Assembly (NCBI RefSeq): GCF_006874645.1
Contig: NZ_CP030082.1
Location: forward strand, 2,666,001 to 2,730,000
Direction of reading: 5' to 3'
DNA length: 64,000 nt
Origin: Bdellovibrio sp. ZAP7
GTDB lineage: Bacteria > Bdellovibrionota > Bdellovibrionia > Bdellovibrionales > Bdellovibrionaceae
Shown: positions 1-7,244 of the stretch, piece by piece
Numbering within the stretch: the first letter of the stretch is position 1
Layout of the letters: every line of letters starts with the position of its first letter
Notes under the pieces: generated by a model
What the model was told of the DNA's origin: nothing
Database searches by the model: none
What the model saw: the letters and a program-made list of their open reading frames with translations, nothing else
Translations under genes and position numbers: made by a program

Positions 1-97
1 TATCCCCAGATTGTTTCTTCTTCATTCCATTATCGCCCTGGTTTTCTCCAATCAAACGATCTGTTCCGGCGGGCTTATTGTTTTGACCACTTCCCAT
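1..97 (-). CDS. Hypothetical protein, N-terminal part only
   Basis: A leftward reading frame opens with ATG at 97 behind a strong ribosome binding site (AGGAGGAG, about 104-111) and runs off the left edge without a stop. The 32 visible residues are polar, rich in Gly, Asn, Gln and Lys (start MGSGQNNKPAGTD), with no signal peptide or known motif. The good ribosome binding site is the main reason to believe it. Function cannot be assigned. Confidence 0.5.
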   Translation of the reverse strand, partial: MGSGQNNKPAGTDRLIGENQGDNGMKKKQSGD

Positions 98-211
98 AAC
101 TCCTCCTCAAGGATTCTATAACTCTTTGATCAGTATAGAACGAACCAGAAAATTCGCTGTAGAACTGCGAAGAGACATAATTCGCATATTCAAAACGTCC
201 AGTTTAAAAAA

Positions 212-245
212 TAAAAAAGCCACATTCGCATGTGGCTTTTTCTTC
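212..245 (-). terminator. Intrinsic terminator after the 268-651 gene
   Basis: Stem GCCACA/TGTGGC with loop TTCGCA, flanked by A and T tracts on both sides, so it can act in either direction. It lies directly downstream of the leftward gene ending at 268. Confidence 0.8.
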
Positions 246-267
246 AAACAAATTTGTGCGACCGGGA

Positions 268-651
268 CTATTCGATGTCTTTGCAAATCATGCTAGACAA
301 GATCAATTGTCCATCAGTTGATGATTTTAGATCTGCAGTAGCTGCGATTTTAGCACCCGTGTGCTGAGCATAAACCTGCAAAGTCTCGTTGCCGCTTTTT
401 TCACATTTATATTGAGACGTACGACCGTTATCGTAATCAGCAGACTCACGAACACAGTTAAACTGATAAGGCGTCGAATCCTTGCCCGTTTTCCAAATCG
501 CGATATGAGTCGAATCAGAACCATCCGCTTCGTGCACATGCATGCCATAAGCCGCATGACCATCTTCACGAACCTCTTTGCTTGTGCAAAGGAATGAAGC
601 TTGTGCGGAAGTCGCGATCAATATAATGGAAGCGATAAAAAATGATTTCAT
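268..651 (-). CDS. Small secreted protein, paralogue of the 742-1125 gene
   Basis: 127 residues. The first 18 form a Sec signal peptide (hydrophobic IASIILIATSAQA, cleavage expected after AQA). The mature part has four cysteines (FLCTSKE, FNCVRE, YKCEKS, MICKDIE), suggesting two disulfides, and a conserved NGRTSQYKC motif. The ATG at 651 follows AGGAGATGGCCT, almost the same ribosome binding site as its neighbour. It is a tandem duplicate of the next gene (same length, same cysteines, shared NGRTSQYKC and TLQVYAQ), each copy with its own terminator. No known domain was recognised; an exported periplasmic or extracellular protein is inferred. Confidence 0.8.
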   Translation of the reverse strand: MKSFFIASIILIATSAQASFLCTSKEVREDGHAAYGMHVHEADGSDSTHIAIWKTGKDSTPYQFNCVRESADYDNGRTSQYKCEKSGNETLQVYAQHTGAKIAATADLKSSTDGQLILSSMICKDIE

Positions 652-705
652 AGGCCATCTCCTGTCTCTATAAATATTGAAACTCCAGAAACGGCCTGTG
701 ACTAC

Positions 706-735
706 GAAAAAAGCCTCTTACAACGCAAGAGGACG
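706..735 (-). terminator. Intrinsic terminator after the 742-1125 gene
   Basis: Read on the minus strand: CCTCTT, a 7-base loop, AAGAGG, then CTTTTTT. It separates the two tandem paralogues. Confidence 0.75.
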
Positions 736-741
736 AGGGCG

Positions 742-1125
742 CTACTCGATAGATTTGCAGTACATGCTAGAAAGAAGCAATTGCCCCGCAGAAGATCTCA
801 AATCCGCCGTCGCAGTGATCTTAGGACCTGACTTCTGAGCGTACACTTGAAGAGTTTTGTCGCCATTAGCCTGGCATTTGTATTGCGAAGTGCGACCGTT
901 ACCATATTCCATGGCTTCACGAACACATTCAAATTGATCTGCTTCATTAGCATGACCAGTTGCCCAGATAGCAATTTGCACATGAGTGTTTTCAGTTTCA
1001 GATTCATTCACAGTCATGCCATAAGCTGGCTTACCGTCGTCACGAAGCTCTTTGCTTGTGCAAAGGAAAGAAGCATGCGCACTTGTCGCGATCATCAAAA
1101 GGGAAGCAACCAAAATAGCTTTCAT
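742..1125 (-). CDS. Small secreted protein, tandem paralogue
   Basis: 127 residues starting MKAILVASLLMIATSAHA, a clear Sec signal peptide. The frame is open further upstream to 1221, but ATG 1125 sits behind AGGAGATGGCCC and begins the signal peptide, so it is chosen. Four cysteines lie at positions matching the 268-651 product, and NGRTSQYKC is shared. The middle segment has diverged most (EXHEADGSD-like versus NESETENTH-like region), while the cysteine framework is fixed, consistent with duplication of a disulfide-stabilised exported protein. Function unknown. Confidence 0.82.
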   Translation of the reverse strand: MKAILVASLLMIATSAHASFLCTSKELRDDGKPAYGMTVNESETENTHVQIAIWATGHANEADQFECVREAMEYGNGRTSQYKCQANGDKTLQVYAQKSGPKITATADLRSSAGQLLLSSMYCKSIE

Positions 1126-1267
1126 GGGCCATCTCCTAGTTCGAAATTTGAATCTGGCAACGCCAGATAATAAAATATGAACAGCCAGAGATAGCCTATG
1201 GGGCTGAAAAAATCCATCCAACGAACAGTCTTCCGGTAATTTTCACCCGACTCCTTAACTTTTGTGA

Positions 1268-2758
1268 CTAGGCCTTCAGATACAGTGAGCCATCTTGGGT
1301 TTTATAGCCAAAATCCACCCAGGTGATCTTGTGCTTCTGTTCCCAATCACTAATGGCTTCTAAATATTCTTTCTCCCACAATGACTTCAAAATAGCGCTG
1401 CGTTTGAAAAACCACCAGCAGGTCACGGCATGAGCTTTCATAAAGACTTTAGTGACCTTGTCTTTTAATAAATCGCGCACCACAGGATCTGCAATTTTTG
1501 CAAGAATATCCGCATGGACATTTTCATCTTTTCTCAGAGCCATGCGAATGCTTCGAGCCTCGATAACGCTGACATTGGCAACTCTGGAAAAAATCAAATC
1601 CCAGTCTTCCATATAAATGAGTAAACCCTTGGTGTACTTTAGTTCCGGCAGATTCTCGGGACAATCCCTTTCCGTTCTGTTTCTGAATCCCAAAAAGTTT
1701 TCGCGTTGAGAGAGATCCCTTAACGTATCAAGAATCATTAATTCCATCGGATTGGCGATAGCCTGACTGCGATAAAAATTTTCTAGATCCCAACTGGCAC
1801 GACTGTATTTGGCTCTGTCTTCCGCATTCATAGTAACAAAAGCATGAAACGTTTCATTGGGCTCACACCAGTAAAGACCTTTAGTGCCTAACCTTTGCGG
1901 CGCCGTCAAAATCATCGGATCCATATCAGAAAAGGAATCAAAATCAATTTGACCGACTTTGTCTTGAACCATTTTTAAAATATCTAAGAAGGGACTGCGA
2001 AAGGCGACGACTTCTAATCCACACCTGGCCGATAGTTCATCACACATCTTGCCGATTTCCTGCGAGCGGGAATATTCGACATCCATCCAAAACATTTTCG
2101 TATGAGAGAAGTATTCCGGCACCAATCCATACCGAAGCGGATTGAACTGCGAATACCCTTCCGAGTACAGCACTAAACTCCCACCTGAGTTCCCACGCCC
2201 CGGCCCCATCAGAATATTTTTACTTTTTGCATATTCAAAAACATTACGAAGACCGGAAATCAGTATTTTGTGGGGTTCTGAATACAAGGATACTTCATGC
2301 GCCACCTGTACTTCAGCCTGTTGATCCACCACTCCACGACGTTTTAATTTATTAACACTTTCAGTAACAAAGTTTTCCATAACTTGATTCCTCTCAGTTG
2401 CGGACAGTTCCCTGCCCAGTTTTAGAGAGGTCAAAATGGTTTCAAGACTTAAAATTTGCTCTTTCAGATTATGCAGATCCAAGCGACTCTCTTGAAGACG
2501 TCTCTCCAAAAAATCCTGCAGCGAACTATCACTTGTCTCCTTCAGCAAGACCTTAATCTCTTCAAGCGTAAATCCCAGCTGCTTAAACTGCAAAATAGCC
2601 TGAGCCTGCGACAGCTGCCCACGCCCATACACGCGATAGCGACTCTCACTGCGCGAAGAAGGCACTAAAAGCCCCTTCTCCTCATAGATCCGCAAAGCCT
2701 TCACCGAAAGCCCCGCCGCCTTACCAAACTCCGAAATAGAAAACCAATCCTTCATCAT
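1268..2758 (-). CDS. MerR-type HTH regulator fused to a degenerate DnaE-like polymerase core
   Basis: 496 residues. Residues 5-75 are a MerR-family winged helix (FSISEFGKAAGLSVKALRIY, later LGFTLEEIKVLL), followed by a coiled coil at about 80-118. From about 155 the sequence follows the palm/thumb/fingers of bacterial DNA polymerase III alpha: GPGRGNSGGSLV (185-196) matches GPGRGSGAGSLV; NPLRYGLVPEYF matches DPLEFDLLFERF; MDVEY (225-229) matches the catalytic FDVDF; GLLIYMEDW (378-386) matches GIILYQEQV; the Arg-rich helix near 402-410 matches LRRAMGKK; KAHAVTCWW (441-449) matches KSHSAAYAL. One catalytic Asp is kept (D226), the second is Glu (E228), and the third appears replaced (near M341). 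The PHP, clamp-binding and OB parts are absent and the insert between palm and fingers is contracted. A catalytically dead, DNA- or nucleotide-binding regulator is inferred. The start could equally be the next codon (ATG 2755), better spaced from AGAGG. Confidence 0.8.
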   Translation of the reverse strand: MMKDWFSISEFGKAAGLSVKALRIYEEKGLLVPSSRSESRYRVYGRGQLSQAQAILQFKQLGFTLEEIKVLLKETSDSSLQDFLERRLQESRLDLHNLKEQILSLETILTSLKLGRELSATERNQVMENFVTESVNKLKRRGVVDQQAEVQVAHEVSLYSEPHKILISGLRNVFEYAKSKNILMGPGRGNSGGSLVLYSEGYSQFNPLRYGLVPEYFSHTKMFWMDVEYSRSQEIGKMCDELSARCGLEVVAFRSPFLDILKMVQDKVGQIDFDSFSDMDPMILTAPQRLGTKGLYWCEPNETFHAFVTMNAEDRAKYSRASWDLENFYRSQAIANPMELMILDTLRDLSQRENFLGFRNRTERDCPENLPELKYTKGLLIYMEDWDLIFSRVANVSVIEARSIRMALRKDENVHADILAKIADPVVRDLLKDKVTKVFMKAHAVTCWWFFKRSAILKSLWEKEYLEAISDWEQKHKITWVDFGYKTQDGSLYLKA

Positions 2759-2835
2759 CGACCTCTAAATATAAGCCTCAGGCCCGCCCCAAGGGCAGAG
2801 TAAAGCCAAAAAAGAAAGATCCAGCCGCACCGCAT

Positions 2836-2856
2836 ACGTAACCAGGACCTGGCACC
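2836..2856 (+). repeat. Dispersed short repeat, copy 1
   Basis: ACGTAACCAGGACCTGGCACC. It differs from the copy ending at 55962 by one base over these 21 bases and resembles the copy at 54209-54237. All three are intergenic or at a gene end. Confidence 0.6.
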
Positions 2857-2953
2857 TATCCGAAGGCGAGTCCGCAAAGCGGACAAGCCAGCCCCCATCT
2901 CCCCAGCAAGTCAGCCAAAGGCGGACGAGCCCGATCGAAGCAAACAAGTCGTG

Positions 2954-3128
2954 CACAGCGCTTCGTCTCAAATTAGGGCTGGGCTGATGCATGCGTGCAC
3001 GCAGTCGACCTCCGTCGGCGCATGGATGCGCGAACCCGCCAAAGGCGGGCGACGGTGAGCCCGGATGGCGTGTCGACGAAGCTGCATGCAGGCAGCAGAC
3101 AAGCCCTAATTTGAGACGAAGCGCTGTG
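2954..3128 (+). repeat. Long inverted-repeat element A
   Basis: Perfect 27-base arms (2954-2980 and 3102-3128; left arm begins CACAGCGCTTCGTCTC). Inside, GTCGAC (3004-3009) and its copy (3072-3077) bound a GC-rich core with hairpins GCGCAT gg ATGCGC and CCCGCC aaa GGCGGG, enclosed by a CCGTC/GACGG stem. The core matches element B (27430-27568) on the opposite strand, but the arms do not. It sits between the MerR-DnaE gene and the transglycosylase gene. Confidence 0.8.
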
Positions 3129-3337
3129 TTCCGACGAAGAACGTTTCAGAGTGAGAAGTCGCCCCGTTTTGGATAACTAATGATCTGACAGTGTCTAGAG
3201 ATTGGTAGACACCGCCTACCTCACATTCGCCTACGTTCCATCTGATTCCTGCCTCAGTACAAGACTTCAACACTTTCGCGAACTTAGGGAGTTGGCCCAC
3301 CCCCTGCACTAGTACCTAGATAACAGGAGGACGGGAT

Positions 3338-4066
3338 ATGAAAACGAAACATCTCAAATCAACACTCGCTTTAGTTACCGCCACTCTAGTCATGGTTCTT
3401 TTCAACAACTTTGAATATGTGAACTGGAGCAAAATCTTAAAGCTGCCAGTAATTGAAACGGTGAATGAAGCTTCACGCGTTGCCCATGCTAAAGAGTTGT
3501 TGGGAGGCCGCTATAAAGGTTCAGCCGCTCAAAAAATCGAAGGCCGTGTGGCTTTGAATTTGATGATCTATAAAAAGGTTCAAGGCTATCTTGAGCCGCA
3601 ATGGAAAAACCGCGCAGGCGATATTTCCAGCGCTATCATCTCTGAATCTGACAAGTTCAACTTGGATCCAGTATTCGTGATGGCGATCATTAAAACAGAA
3701 AGCACATTCAATCCACTGACTGTGGGTAGCTTTGGCGAAATCGGCTTGATGCAAATCAAACCTGATACAGCTCAATGGATTGCGAACAAATACGGTATTC
3801 CTTGGAAAGGTAAGAAAACTCTTACGAACCCAGTGACTAATATCCGTATCGGTGCGGCTTACATGGACTACCTTCGTAAGCAGTTCCCAGGTAAAGCGAA
3901 CAAATACGTGAGCGCTTACAATATGGGTCCTAAAAACGTTCGCCGCTTGCTAGCTCAAAACGTGGTGCCTGAGGAATACAACGGCCGTGTGATGAAGAAT
4001 TACAAAGACTTCTACACAAACTTGGCTGATGCTCCAACGATTCAAACGACAGTGGCTACGAACTAA
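3338..4066 (+). CDS. Lytic murein transglycosylase, SLT domain
   Basis: 242 residues. An N-terminal hydrophobic stretch (about 9-25) acts as signal anchor or signal peptide, so the enzyme works in the periplasm. Residues about 95-225 are a family 1 (Slt/MltC-like) transglycosylase domain: IIKTESTFNP carries the catalytic glutamate (E121), followed by GEIGLMQIKPDTA and the closing motif SAYNMGP. Such enzymes cleave the MurNAc-GlcNAc bond of peptidoglycan to form 1,6-anhydroMurNAc. The ATG follows a strong ribosome binding site (AGGAGGACGGGAT). It is transcribed alone and ends at a bidirectional terminator. In a predator, roles in cell growth or in remodelling prey wall are both possible. Confidence 0.9.
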   Translation: MKTKHLKSTLALVTATLVMVLFNNFEYVNWSKILKLPVIETVNEASRVAHAKELLGGRYKGSAAQKIEGRVALNLMIYKKVQGYLEPQWKNRAGDISSAIISESDKFNLDPVFVMAIIKTESTFNPLTVGSFGEIGLMQIKPDTAQWIANKYGIPWKGKKTLTNPVTNIRIGAAYMDYLRKQFPGKANKYVSAYNMGPKNVRRLLAQNVVPEEYNGRVMKNYKDFYTNLADAPTIQTTVATN

Positions 4067-4085
4067 AACCAAAACGACTTAAAAA

Positions 4086-4118
4086 CAAAAAGCCCTGGTT
4101 CATCACCAGGGCTTTTTT
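4086..4118. terminator. Bidirectional intrinsic terminator
   Basis: Hairpin AAAAAGCCCTGG/CCAGGGCTTTTTT between the converging transglycosylase gene and the 4141-4860 gene. Confidence 0.85.
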
Positions 4119-4140
4119 CATTTTCTGAATTTAGAGAAAC

Positions 4141-4860
4141 TTAAAGCGCCGATAATTCCGCGCGAACGCGCTCTTTAGATTCCTCGCGACGGCTGACGTA
4201 ATTCAGGATTTTGATAGCGCTGATAACGCCCACCACATTGTCATCCATGTCATAGATCGGAGAAAGATAAAGAGGTTTCATCGTCAAAATCATTTTATCG
4301 AAACCGAAGTTTTCAGTTACTAGATGAACCGGGATGATGTTTTCAACGTTCGTGTGAACCAAAGTTCCATTCGTTGTTGCTTCCTGGAACTGCAAGTATT
4401 TATCCGTGATCGATTGATCGCGGCTGAATAGTTCGTACCAAGGAATTGAAACCAACTCATCCAAAGAGTAACTGCAGCAGTCCATCAAAGAAATACTGCG
4501 GAACGTTTGATGACCTTCCGTGTTCACAACTTCAAAGCTAGTTTCGTCGTCCACAGAAGAAAAGAAATCAGGGTGTGTCTTCAAGCGGAATGCACTTAGA
4601 AAGCGCCACAAGAACTGCTTGTCAGAAATGCGCTCACCAGTGGAGTGCATTTGGAAAAACTCAACCCACTCCGCCAATGCGTTAGCAATCGGACCTTGCG
4701 CTTCTGAAGGCAAGCGATCAAAAGCCAAGCCAGGATAATCACCTTTGATAGAACGTGGCTTTTCAAGAAGAGCATGGAATTGCAGCAAAGACTCACGGTA
4801 GAGTTCTCTGACTGGATTTGATTCGGGAAGATTTTCAGAATTCAAAATATTTTCAAGCAT
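4141..4860 (-). CDS. PAS-like cytosolic protein, paralogue of 4935-5606
   Basis: 239 residues from ATG 4860 (an in-frame GTG lies two codons upstream, but AGG is spaced for the ATG). No signal peptide. The C-terminal two thirds read like a PAS fold: a segment resembling CSYSLDELVSIPWYELF, then a strand pair ending YLSPIYDMDDNVVGVISAIKIL, typical of the last PAS strands. The N-terminal 80 residues (KGDYPGLAFDRLP, EWVEFFQMHS, SDKQFLWRFL) are shared with the neighbour. No output domain, kinase or HTH is present. A stand-alone sensor or adaptor is a guess; the PAS reading is by eye. Confidence 0.6.
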   Translation of the reverse strand: MLENILNSENLPESNPVRELYRESLLQFHALLEKPRSIKGDYPGLAFDRLPSEAQGPIANALAEWVEFFQMHSTGERISDKQFLWRFLSAFRLKTHPDFFSSVDDETSFEVVNTEGHQTFRSISLMDCCSYSLDELVSIPWYELFSRDQSITDKYLQFQEATTNGTLVHTNVENIIPVHLVTENFGFDKMILTMKPLYLSPIYDMDDNVVGVISAIKILNYVSRREESKERVRAELSAL

Positions 4861-4934
4861 ATGCACCTAAATTCATTTCTACCACGAAAGCTGAGCAAAG
4901 CAAACAATCTCCCCTCAGATGATAACTAATGCAA

Positions 4935-5606
4935 TCAGCCCCGGGCGGGCCTCAGACTCTGGCTTTTAAGGATTTTAAAGGCGTGAATCCCGCCAACCAC
5001 AGCACCCGTCACGTCATACACCGGCGATAGATACATTGGTTTGATGGTCGTTGCCAGTTTCTCGAACCCTGAAATTTCCACAACTTCGTGTTCTCGAATC
5101 AAACCTGGTAGATCCCTGTGGGCCAAAGTTCCATCTGTAATGTTTGATTGAAGCTTTATGTAGCTATTGGTGATGTCCTCATCGCGGCAATACAGGCTCG
5201 GCCACGGGACAGAAATCACTTCATCCAAAGTGTAGCTACACACCGCCATAAACGACAGGCTGCGAAAGGTTTGCAGACCGGCACGATTGACCACTTCAAG
5301 GCAGGTTTCATCATCGATTTTAGAAAAGAAATCACCGTCAGGCTTTAAACGAAAAGCCCCTAAGAAGCGCCACAAAAGCTGCTTATCAGAAACTGAATGA
5401 GGGGTGGCATTCATTGAGAAAAAATCCACCCACTCTTGCAGAGCGAGCAGCACGGGGGCCTTATATTGCTCTGGAAGACTATCATAAGCATACCCAGGGT
5501 AGTTCCCTTTGAGCTTGTGACTGCCCTCTAGCAACTCAGCGAACTTCTTTAACGCTGTTTCATAGGGTTCGGCAGAGGTGGATATGACTTCAAGCAATGA
5601 CTTCAT
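4935..5606 (-). CDS. PAS-like cytosolic protein, tandem paralogue
   Basis: 223 residues, clearly homologous to the 4141-4860 product over its whole length (KGNYPGYAYDSLP, EWVDFFSMNA, SDKQLLWRFLGAFRLKPDGDFFS, YLSPVYDVTGAVVG). The extra N-terminal and C-terminal tails of the partner are missing here. The PAS-like core runs from about 110 to 215. The ribosome binding site before ATG 5606 is weak. The two genes lie 74 bases apart in the same direction and may be cotranscribed. Signalling by heterodimer or duplicated sensing is possible but not shown. Confidence 0.6.
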   Translation of the reverse strand: MKSLLEVISTSAEPYETALKKFAELLEGSHKLKGNYPGYAYDSLPEQYKAPVLLALQEWVDFFSMNATPHSVSDKQLLWRFLGAFRLKPDGDFFSKIDDETCLEVVNRAGLQTFRSLSFMAVCSYTLDEVISVPWPSLYCRDEDITNSYIKLQSNITDGTLAHRDLPGLIREHEVVEISGFEKLATTIKPMYLSPVYDVTGAVVGGIHAFKILKSQSLRPARG

Positions 5607-5650
5607 GGAACAAGCGTAGCGAAAGCTACTGAGGATGTCGAATTATACGC

Positions 5651-5688
5651 AAAAAAAAGAGGGAACTTGAAAAAGCTCCCTCTTTTTT
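5651..5688 (-). terminator. Intrinsic terminator after trxA
   Basis: Stem AGAGGGA/TCCCTCT with A and T tracts, immediately downstream of the leftward trxA gene. It could also stop rightward transcription. Confidence 0.8.
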
Positions 5689-5721
5689 AATTTTAACTTT
5701 TTTAAACAAGCCTGTGTGGGC

Positions 5722-6048
5722 TTATGTATTTTTCGTCAAGAAATCAACGATAGCATCTTTCGGGTGGTTACCAACAAGTTGGCCCACTTCGCTGCCGCCT
5801 TTGAATAACAACATCGCTGGAATACCGCGAATACCGTATTTTGAAGGAGTCGCCGGATTCTCATCCACGTTCACTTTTACGATCTTAACTTTACCAGTTA
5901 ACTCAGTCGCCACTTCCTCTAGTTTTGGAGCCAATGCACGGCAAGGACCGCACCACTCTGCCCAGAAATCCACAAGAACTGGAGTTGAAGAATTCAAAAC
6001 TTCTGTTTCAAAAGAACCATCTGTTACTGCCGTTGTATTTACGCCCAT
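5722..6048 (-). CDS. trxA: Thioredoxin
   Basis: 108 residues, the usual length for a bacterial thioredoxin. The redox motif WCGPC sits in DFWAEWCGPCRALAP, with the buried Asp of VLVDFW, and the cis-proline loop GIRGIPAMLLFK follows. The protein reduces disulfides in the cytoplasm with electrons from thioredoxin reductase. The frame stays open upstream to 6240, but the ATG at 6048 preceded by GGAGG gives the normal thioredoxin N-terminus and is chosen. No signal peptide. Confidence 0.95.
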   Translation of the reverse strand: MGVNTTAVTDGSFETEVLNSSTPVLVDFWAEWCGPCRALAPKLEEVATELTGKVKIVKVNVDENPATPSKYGIRGIPAMLLFKGGSEVGQLVGNHPKDAIVDFLTKNT

Positions 6049-6127
6049 AGAGGCCTCCGTATTAGAACAAATTACCATACTTAATTTGAGAACGGAAAAG
6101 ATATAGTCAAGGTCCCCTAAGGAGCAA

Positions 6128-7192
6128 TCACTTTTTAAAGAGGGCTTTTGTGAACTGTTGGCGCAACTTATCGAGATCGTTAATGGATTCCTTGTCCCAC
6201 TCTGACGCGATGTCTTGTTGACGTTTGCGGGATTCCACACGGGTGATAGTGCTAACTGGAGCGACTTTCACATCCGCAACCAGGTTTGCGTATTTTTTCA
6301 TTCGTTCCGCAAGCTTAGCGGTGGCGTTTTCAAGCTCTTGACGAGCTTTCGAAGGCGCAGCCTCGGGCTGAGCAGCTTCTAACTTGCCTTTGACGGCCTT
6401 AGCATCTGCGGCTGGGGCACCCGGTGTGCCGGTGTTTTCGACCTTTTCTACCTCAGGCGCGCCGCCTCCAAGAAGCTCTCTCTCCAGAGCTTTTAGGTCC
6501 ACATCAGGAAAGGCCACTTCTTCGGGAGCGGATTCGGCTTGGGATTCAGAAACGGAGGCCTGAAACTTTGCACCTATTTTAAAGCGCGGAGTTTCCTTTT
6601 CTTCTTCGTTATTTAGCGTGAACTCTGCACCTTCACCTTGAGGTTCTTGATCGATGTTAAAGCCCATACCTGCAGGAACATTTTCGTCTTCTTCAGGTGA
6701 AGTTCCTTTAACAAAGATGGCTTCATTTTCCGTCGTGAATTTACCCTGCGCTGCCGCAGGCGAAAGAGGTTTTGTCGCCGGGCTTTCCAGATGACTGGCT
6801 TTGTTTAACTTTTCTAGCAGAGCGCTTTCATCCTGCCCTAGTAATTTGGCCAAAACTTGCACGATACGAAGTGGCGCGACCGGCGCTTCTAAAATCATAT
6901 CGACACGCAGCTTGATCAAATCTTGGGGACTGGGTTTAAAACCTGCCGGAAAAATTAGGACAGCCTTACCACCCCAACGGCTCATCTCTTTCAAACGCTT
7001 GCCGACCCCCAACGAGGAAACCTTGGCTCCTTTACCGGAACCAATAACCACATCAGGGTTAAAGCTAATAATTTGATCAGAGACGGCGTACTCACTCGAC
7101 AGACCAATGACGTCAAAACCCACTTTTTTCAAAGTCGATTCGACGCTCATGAGATCCGCGTAGTCTTCATACACCAGAAGAACCTTACTCAT
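6128..7192 (-). CDS. Receiver-like protein lacking the phosphoacceptor Asp, long acidic tail
   Basis: 354 residues. Residues 1-120 have the layout of a response-regulator receiver (KVLLVYEDYADLMSVESTLKKVGF; acidic pair E9 D10), but the strand that should carry the phosphorylated Asp reads PDVVIGSGKG, with Ser/Gly in its place (about S52), so it is a pseudo-receiver. Residues 130-300 are low-complexity, rich in Glu, Ala and Pro. A helical, charged C-terminus follows (QELENATAKLAERMKKYANLV). ATG 7192 follows AAGGAT. It is leftward and diverges from the LptF-like gene. Possibly a scaffold or localisation protein; the function is unknown. Confidence 0.65.
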   Translation of the reverse strand: MSKVLLVYEDYADLMSVESTLKKVGFDVIGLSSEYAVSDQIISFNPDVVIGSGKGAKVSSLGVGKRLKEMSRWGGKAVLIFPAGFKPSPQDLIKLRVDMILEAPVAPLRIVQVLAKLLGQDESALLEKLNKASHLESPATKPLSPAAAQGKFTTENEAIFVKGTSPEEDENVPAGMGFNIDQEPQGEGAEFTLNNEEEKETPRFKIGAKFQASVSESQAESAPEEVAFPDVDLKALERELLGGGAPEVEKVENTGTPGAPAADAKAVKGKLEAAQPEAAPSKARQELENATAKLAERMKKYANLVADVKVAPVSTITRVESRKRQQDIASEWDKESINDLDKLRQQFTKALFKK

Positions 7193-7244
7193 ATCCTTCT
7201 ATTGTCAGATATGCGGAGCTTTCGGTCAAACTACAGACTGGACG

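Larger units (their letters stand above)
2759..3337. other. Intergenic region without a convincing gene
   Basis: This 579-base gap between divergent genes holds a copy of a short dispersed repeat (2836-2856), a small hairpin GTCCGC aaa GCGGAC near 2869-2884, the long inverted-repeat element at 2954-3128, and a hairpin GTGTCT/AGACAC (3191-3212) in the leader of the transglycosylase gene. Reading frames here are short and exist on both strands only because of the inverted repeats. Confidence 0.7.

Noticed and set aside
2954-3128. Retron-like or c-di-GMP riboswitch reading of the structured elements
   Set aside because: No reverse transcriptase gene is nearby, and the conserved c-di-GMP riboswitch core was not found in any of the elements.
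2765-3176. Short open frames on both strands across the 2.8-3.2 kb gap, two of which share SPNLRRSAV
   Set aside because: The shared peptide comes from the two arms of inverted-repeat element A; neither frame has a ribosome binding site or protein-like composition.
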